From assembly GCF_023159225.1 (NCBI RefSeq), contig NC_063176.1:36884786-36948785 (forward strand): DNA of 64,000 nucleotides, written 5' to 3'. Of this stretch, positions 57,859 through 64,000 are shown piece by piece; positions within the stretch are counted from its first letter, which is position 1, and every line of letters starts with the position of its first letter. The position numbers and the translations under genes were made by a program. The notes under the pieces are model-generated. The model did no database searches. It was not told the DNA's origin and saw only the letters and a program-made list of their open reading frames with translations. The DNA is from Perognathus longimembris pacificus (taxonomy: Eukaryota > Chordata > Mammalia > Rodentia > Heteromyidae).

Positions 57859-58009
57859 GCAACACTCTTCCCTTTCTACATTTTATGGGAGGGGAGGGAG
57901 GGTCAATGAGCTTGAACTCATGGCCCTGAGCTTTTTCACTCAAAGCTAGGGCTCTGCCACTCTGAGCCACAGTGCAATTTCCTGTTTTCTGGTGGTTAAT
58001 AGGTGATGA

Positions 58010-59290
58010 TGTTGTGCCAAGTCACGAAACCACCACCAAGAAGACCACCGAGACTCAGACATTCTGAAACGCAATAGCAAGGCAAGACTTTATTCAAGCG
58101 GGGCCGCGGCCCGGGCCTTGTCCTACCCACCAACACAGCAGAGGTTAGGAGCCAGCCCCGAGCTGCAATTACCGAGGGCTTATAAAGGCAAAAACCAAAG
58201 TTACAGCAATCAGGTGTTCAAGCAAGATTAGGATATGAGTACAAATCTGATTGGCTCAGGGTTCGAGGCATTCTAGGGGCGGTTAGAGTTAAGCATTCCC
58301 AGGTGGTTAGAGTTCTTGACTGGCTGGGCCCTAATAAGCTTGCCCTGGGTTTGCTCAGACAAAACGGGGCTGCCTGAAAATGGGGTTTACTTTTAACTCT
58401 TCATCCCCCTCTTCATTCCCCCCTTCTGATAGGTAACTCGAGAACCAATCGTGGTTCTCCTTGCTTATTAGTTTGATTCTGACTGAGAATCAGTAGGGAT
58501 AGATTGGTATTGTGCCCGCAATACTATAAGTTGTGGTGGCGCTTTACTCAGTTGGTAGCGGGTGTGGCTCAGGAGGAGGTCCAGTCTCATAAAGGGCCTT
58601 TACCTTGAGCCAGATCACTTGGTGGACTTGCTATAGGGCTCTGAGGGGGCGATAAAAGCTCATAACAAATGCGATTACAAGTTAGGAATAACATTTAGAT
58701 GACAGCACACAAGTCCCTTAGCCCTGCAGATACAGGTACAGATAAACATAGTTTTACACCAAAGCCCCAATTCTGACCCTATTTATATTATAGCCAATTT
58801 GATTACATACCAACTTTACTCATATGCTCTAATTTTAAGACATACTGATACCATTTGTTACATACTCACTTTCTAGGGATTGTCTTTCTCACCTTTAACA
58901 TGTCAAAACCTTTTAATCTAAAGGAAACATTTTTGTTTTCTCTCTCTAAAGTATTTCCTTATACAGTTTTATAATCTGTGTCTTATAAAATTTAACATAT
59001 CCCCACTCACACCATCTTCTACTTCCTCACACCATCAGTGACTTACTGGAACATTCTGTGACAATATACTTTTTAAATCTCTTTCTTATCCAGAGGAAAC
59101 CATTTCTCTATCCCTTTCTCCAAGGCTTTCTATACTAACTTTCCTCTTTACATTTCCTGGGGCTTCTTTGCAGTTCAAGCAGCTGGGCCCTAAAAGATCA
59201 TGGATTTAGCTGTCCTTGAATGCCTGGATGGCACCAAGGGAAATTCTTGCCTAAGCAGCCTTCTGTGAACGGAGCATTCCTGAGTGTGCG
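58010..59290 (-). mobile_element. 3' end of an endogenous retrovirus (LTR, polypurine tract, internal remnant)
   Basis: The LTR at 58010 to about 58403 begins TGTTGTGCCA on the + strand; on the minus strand it carries AATAAA (reverse of TTTATT, 58090-58095). Next to it the minus strand has a polypurine tract (GGGGGGAATGAAGAGGGG, about 58404-58427) exactly where a 3' LTR should have one. Internal, non-coding-looking sequence continues to about 59290, where a (TC)n begins. No gag, pol or env frame remains and the 5' LTR is absent, so it is inert. Confidence 0.75.
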
Positions 59291-59291
59291 C

Positions 59292-59294
<3 letters not shown>

Positions 59295-59361
<67 letters not shown>
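59295..59361 (+). repeat. (TC)n microsatellite
   Basis: About 33 uninterrupted TC units at the inner break of the retroviral remnant. Confidence 0.97.
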
Positions 59362-59365
<4 letters not shown>

Positions 59366-59511
59366 CTGTCTTGAAAACATGTTCTTCATGTTCTTTCTCA
59401 TGAATTCAACCATTTCAGTCTTGAGCTTGCCTGTGGTGCATTCTACACATTCATAACATTCCCTTAACCTATCTTTCCTATTGTCCTGGTGAAAAGTACT
59501 TTGTTTCTTTT

Positions 59512-60463
59512 TTTTCCGAATAATTATTGTCAAAGTAATGTACAGAGGGGTTACAGTTTCATATGTAAGGCAGTGTGGACATTTCTTGTATAATTTGTTA
59601 CTACCTCCCTCATTTTCCCCCTCCCTCTCCCCCTTTTCTTCTCCCCCCATGAGTTGTTTAGTTGGTTTACACAAAATGGTTTTCTAAGTATTGCTTTTGG
59701 AGTCGTTTGTCTTTTCATCCTTTGCCTCTCAATTTTGATATTCCCTTTCACTTCCCTAGTTCTAATACAAGTATATATAGTATCCAGGGTACTCAGATGA
59801 GATACAGTGATAGTGTGGGGACAACCACAAAAAAGGGATACAGGAGGATCATCAACAAGAAAAAAGCTACAGTTTCACATGGCATGTTGAAAGTAATTAC
59901 AACACTGATATAACACTTGCTTCCATAACATGGAGTTCATTTCACTTAGCATCATCTTATGTGTTCATAGGGCATAACTATTGGGCTCTTGTGATCCTCT
60001 GCTCTGACTAGCCTAAACCAGTGCTAATTATTCTTTATGAGGGAAACCATAGAGTCCATGTTTCTTTGGGTCTGGCTCACTTCATTTAGTATAATTTTTT
60101 CCAAGTCCTTCCATTTCCTTACAAATGGGGCAATTTCAATCTTTGTGATAGAGGCATAACATTCCATTGTGCATATGTTCCACATTTTCCTGATCCATTT
60201 GTCTGCTGAAGAGCATCTGGGTTGGTTCCATATTTTAGCTATGACAAATTGTGCTGCAATGAACATTGTTGTGCTGGTGGCTTTAGTGTGTTCTTGTTTG
60301 TAATCTTTTGCCCAAGGGTGAGGTTGCTGGGTTGTAGGGAAGCTCTGTGGTTCGCCTTCTGAGGAACCTCCATACCGCTTTCCAGAGTGGTTGAACAAGT
60401 TTACATTCCCACCAGCAATGTAGTAGAGTTCCCTTTTGGCCACATCCCCTCCAGCATTTCTCC

Positions 60464-60551
<88 letters not shown>

Positions 60552-62040
60552 TTCCCCTCTCTCCCCTCTCTCCTCTCTCTCCCAGTCCTGGAACTTGAAC
60601 TCAGGCTTGAGCACTGTTCATGAGCTTCTTTTGGCTCAAGGTTAGCACTCTACCACTTGAGCCACAGTGCCACTTCCAGTTGTTTAGTTGTGAGGTTACT
60701 TTGCTCAGTTTTTGGCATTTTGATCTGTCCAGAGGTGACAGTGGAGTGTTAAGGTCTCCAACTATCAATGTGTTTGGGTCTATGAGTGTTTTCAGAGTCA
60801 ATAGTATTTGTTTGATGAAGTTGGGTGCTCCTGTATTTGGGGTGTAAATATTTAGAATGGTTATATCCTCCTGGAAGAGAGATCCCTTTATTGGTATGTA
60901 GTAACCTTGTTTGTCTCTACTTACCGTTTTTAATTTGAAGTCAATTTTACCTGATACTAGGATTGCAACTCCAGCCTGCTTATGGGGGCCGTTTGCTTGG
61001 TAGATTTTATTCCAGCCTTTAACTTTTAGAAAATGTTTGCTCTTTTTTGATAGATCTGTCTCTTGGAGGCAGCAGAAAGATGGATCTTGATTTTTTGATC
61101 CACTTATAAGCCTATGTCGTTTAATTGGAGAATTAAGTCTATTAATGTTGAGAGTTAGGATTGAGAGATGATTGTTCCTTTTGTTATAGCTATCTTGTTA
61201 AAAGCTGTGTCTTTCCAATTCTTGATCTAATATTCTGGTTTTCTATTTAGGGTTCATTTCTCTGTCTGTATTGTGATCTTGACTATTTTCCATGGGTAGT
61301 ACATCCTTGAGGACTTTCTGTAAAGCTGGTTTAGTGGATATATATTGTTTCAGTTTTTCCTTACTGTGGAAGACTTTTATTTGACCTTCGGCTACGAATG
61401 AAAATTTAGCTGGGTACAGTATTCTTGGTTGATAGTTATTTTTCTTTAGGGTGTGACATTCCAATCTCTCCTTGCTTTCATGGTCTCTGCTGAGAAGTCT
61501 GATTGGTAATTCTGATTGGTTTTCCTTTATATGTGATTGTTTTCTTCTCCCTAGCAGCTTTAAGGATTCTTTCCTTGGACTCTATTGATCCTGTTTTGAT
61601 CACAATGTATTTGTGGGATGCTCTATTCTGGTCTGGTCAGTCTGGGGTTCTGAATGCTTTTTGTATCTGCATAGGCCTATCCTTCTGGTTATTTTGGGAA
61701 GTTCTCAGCTAATATTCTGTAATATAAATTGCCTATTCCATTGGCTTTTTTCTCTAGGTTTTCCTCGATACCTATTAGCCCTAAATTGGGCTTCCTGATT
61801 GTATCTTGGAGCTCCTGGAGTGATCTGTTTTGCCGATTGGATTGGTTTTGTATTGAGTTTTGTTCTTGCTCCATAGATTCTAGGGAATCTTCAGTTCCTG
61901 AGATTCGATCCTCTGCATCATCTTGTCTGCTCTGTAGGCTTAGCTACTTGATTTCAAATCTGCCTTTCTTCTGACTGGTCTTTCTTGATGGCTTCCATGT
62001 CTTTTCTATAATTATCTCTTAGGTACTGTATGTACTTCTT
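59512..62040 (-). mobile_element. LINE-1, internally deleted
   Basis: 59512-60465 matches the 3' UTR and ORF2 C-terminal end of the L1 at 32.86-33.79 kb. 60690-62040 matches the part around 36.96-39.3 kb (ORF2 endonuclease and ORF1). The roughly 3.2 kb between, covering most of the reverse transcriptase, is missing, and a (TC)n plus an inverted Geo-type SINE half (60570-60685) lies at the joint. ORF1 C-terminal residues (NYQPRILYPAKFSF) are readable at 61243-61464. The 5' end stops in ORF1. Confidence 0.9.
60468..60550 (+). repeat. (TC)n microsatellite at the L1 deletion joint
   Basis: About 40 TC units, passing into C/T-rich sequence to 60585 and then the reversed right half of a SINE (ending CCACTTGAGCCACAGTGCCAC). 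Confidence 0.97.
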
Positions 62041-63025
62041 GGGCTACGGTTAGGGTTAAGGTGGGGATTATAGTTAGGTTTAAGGTTGGGGTTAGGGCTA
62101 GGTTGAGGCTGAGGTTTAGGTTTGTGACTAGTTTTATGGTTGGGGTTAGGGTTCTGGTTAGGGTTTGTGGGTTCTGGTTAGGGTTTGCGTTGGGGTTAGG
62201 CTTAGGGTCATGGTTAGGTTTAGTGTTCAGGCTAGGTTTAGGCTTAGAATTAGTGTTAGGTGTTGTGTTAGTGTTAGTGTTTGGGCTAGGCATAGGATTA
62301 GAGTTGCTGCTAGGGTTAGGGTTAGGTTTGGGGATAGGGCTAGTGTTAGGGATGGGTCGGGGTTATCATTAGGATTAGGGTTGAGGCTATTGTTAGATTT
62401 AGGTTTCAGGTTGGCTATGGTTAGGTTTATGTTTAGGGTTGGTGCTGGATGTGGGTTAACGTTAGGATTTCAACTAGTTTTAGTGTTATGGTTAGGATTA
62501 GAGTTAGGGTTGGGTCTGGGTTGGGATAGTGTTAGGGCTTGGGACATGGATTTGGTTATGGTTGGGTTTAAGGTTATGGGTAGGTATAGGGTTAGGGATA
62601 ATTATTTGGTCAGTACTAGGGCTAGAGTTAGGGTTAGGTTTGGGGCTAGGTTTAGCTTTAGGGTTGGCCTTAGTATTAGTATTAGGTTTGTGGTTAGATT
62701 TAGGGATTTGGTTATGCTTATGGTTAGGTTTAGGTGGAGGGTTAGTGTTATAGTTAGGGTTAGAGCTAGCTTTATGGTGTTAGTCTTGGGGCTAGATTTA
62801 GGGTTAAGGTTGGAGTAGTGCTAGGTTTACAGTTAGGGATGGCTCTACCATTTGGTTTATGGTTAATGCTAGGGTTGGGGTTAAGTCTAGGTTAGTGTTA
62901 GGGTTGGGTTTAGGGTTAGTCAGCTTAGGGTAGGAACTAGCATTAGGGATAGTGTTTGAGTTAGGGTTTGAGCAAGTGTTAGGGTTAGGGTTAGGATTAA
63001 GGTTAGGGATGGGGCTAGGGCTTGT
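62041..63025 (+). repeat. Degenerate interstitial telomere-like repeat
   Basis: About 985 bases of GGGTTA-type hexamers in + orientation (GGTTAGGGTTAGGG, GGGCTAGGTTTAGG, GTTGGGGTTAGG and similar), heavily mutated and mixed with GGGCTA, GGTTTA and GTGTTA variants. The purest runs are near 62310-62330 and 62970-63010. Long frames across it are an artefact of the six-base period. It abuts the truncated L1. Confidence 0.93.
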
Positions 63026-63424
63026 CATTTGTGTGTGTTTGTATGTGCGTGTATGTGTGTGTGTGTGTACAAGTTAGACTATTATAACATGGAGTCCTTG
63101 AACTACAAACACTGCCAATGAAACCTGAATTAGAACCTTTTTACTTAAGAGTGAGGGAGGGCAATGGTTTTTCTCTCTTCATTAATATTGCTATTACTAA
63201 GGACTGTACAAGTGCCATTTCTCAATGATTGAATCCTGATTATTAAAATAAGTATGAGAAATTACAAAAGATTGCCATTCATTCATTCTACCAAACATTA
63301 TTATTTTCTGACATTCATATTTTCCATATTTCTCTCTACCCCAATCCTGCTCTTCTTCATTTCCTCTTCATCTTGTCAAATTACAACCTCTTTCTTTTGC
63401 CTTACATCAAAAAATACTAAGAGT
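63026..63424. other. Intergenic with short (GT)n
   Basis: (GT)n-like tract at about 63030-63068, then AT-rich unique sequence with no gene. Confidence 0.5.
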
Positions 63425-63660
63425 TTGGCACCAATGACTCTTGTCTGTAATCCTAACTACTGAGGAGGCTGGAATTTGAAAATCATTGTTCAAATCTAGC
63501 CCAGGCCAGAAAGGCCTTGAGACTCATCTGTAGCAAAATACTCAGAAAATACCAGAATTGGTGCCATAATGCAAGAAGTGGAGCACTAACCTTGAGCAAA
63601 AGAAGTTCAGGGACAATGCCAAGGCCCTGTGTTCAGACTCAGGACTTGCAACTACCAAGG
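63425..63660 (+). mobile_element. B1-dID-like SINE
   Basis: TTTGGCACCAATGACTCTTG, AACTACTGAGGAGGCTGG, then CCTTGAGCAAAAGAAGTTCAG and GGCCCTGTGTTCAGACTCAG. Confidence 0.78.
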
Positions 63661-64000
63661 GCTAGACTTTTGAGTCATTTACTTCTTCTCTTGGCTTCAA
63701 TTTCTCAAGTGAAATTAAGGGTAGGGATTGCAATCCTTTTCTCATGAAGATTACGTGAAGTATATATGATACATTCTGAGGTTTTCAGTTGTATGTAGCA
63801 TCTTCTATAGGGTAGGACTACTTCCCACAACATAGAACATGAATTGCAAGCATTTTTTCTACAGGACACTGAGGAGACAGAAATGGTGCTTTAGGGTGGG
63901 GTACGGTGGATAAAATTAAAAGTTAAAACAAATCTGGGGTTTATTCTTGGAAATTCTAATAGGAAACCTAGGTTAAGAAAATAAATAAAACTCAGCATAT
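63661..64000. other. Intergenic, no feature recognised
   Basis: Unique AT-rich sequence to the window end; no exon or repeat assigned. Confidence 0.5.

Larger units (their letters stand above)
52540..57890 (+). repeat. Segmental duplication, copy B
   Basis: Partner of 9490-15560. The 53090-53580 and 57265-57680 blocks are nearly identical to copy A. The coding block is much more diverged in its C-terminal part. Copy-specific differences are an inverted IDL-Geo at 52780-52978, the 54-bp array in the gene, a GC-rich insert at 56870-57262 and an expanded homopurine tract at 57694-57858. Confidence 0.9.

Noticed and set aside
59198..60645. Frames with long Ser-Leu or Arg-Glu repeats
   Set aside because: Direct translation of (TC)n tracts at 59295-59361 and 60468-60550.
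62165..62818. 217-codon frame of Val/Leu/Arg/Gly repeats and its minus-strand partner
   Set aside because: It is the translation of the six-base telomere-like repeat; a period of six keeps frames open by default.

Overview
The window is mammalian nuclear DNA, almost certainly from a geomyoid rodent (kangaroo rat, pocket mouse or pocket gopher). It carries about a dozen or more copies of a dimeric SINE with a tRNA-Ala/ID-like left half and the 'Geo' right half. That matches IDL-Geo, a family described as restricted to Geomyoidea. Many copies are nearly identical and have clear target-site duplications. The genus is not decided here.

The locus matches the vertebrate REST-SPINK2 neighbourhood (human 4q12). 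Three exons of SPINK2 (acrosin/trypsin-type Kazal inhibitor) lie on the + strand at 29463-32550: signal peptide, linker and a Kazal domain with five of its six cysteines. The last exon was not found. Exon 1 sits in a 1.8 kb CpG island. On the opposite strand, 4-5 kb upstream of that island, is one exon of REST (22548-23425). It has the start codon and both splice sites but is disabled by frameshifts, stops and deletions, so I read it as a decayed partial duplicate of REST, with an intact REST expected outside the window.

Two related long open frames lie about 43 kb apart in the same orientation: 10501-12705 (734 aa) and 53616-56786 (1056 aa). Each is a single open exon inside a duplicated segment (about 9.5-15.6 kb and 52.5-57.9 kb). 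They encode basic, Ser/Pro/Thr-rich repeat proteins full of R-R-x-S motifs that I cannot assign to a known family. The non-coding flanks of the two copies are almost identical, but the C-terminal two-thirds of the proteins are strongly diverged. The longer copy has gained a 54-bp (18-aa) tandem array. This pair is the best candidate for something undescribed.

The rest is repeats. A minus-strand L1 with both ORFs and a 5' region spans 32.86-41.11 kb; a solo LTR and an IDL-Geo inserted into it, and a further IDL-Geo sits in that LTR. A second, internally deleted L1 lies at 59.5-62.0 kb and abuts about 1 kb of degenerate telomere-like hexamer repeat. Other contents are an ERV 3' end at 58.0-59.3 kb, solo LTRs near 8.5 and 48.9 kb, dense SINE clusters (17.6-24.1, 29.9-32.8 and 41.8-52.1 kb) and several long simple repeats. 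No tRNA or rRNA gene, CRISPR array or bacterial feature was seen. Coordinates of old repeats are approximate, read by eye.
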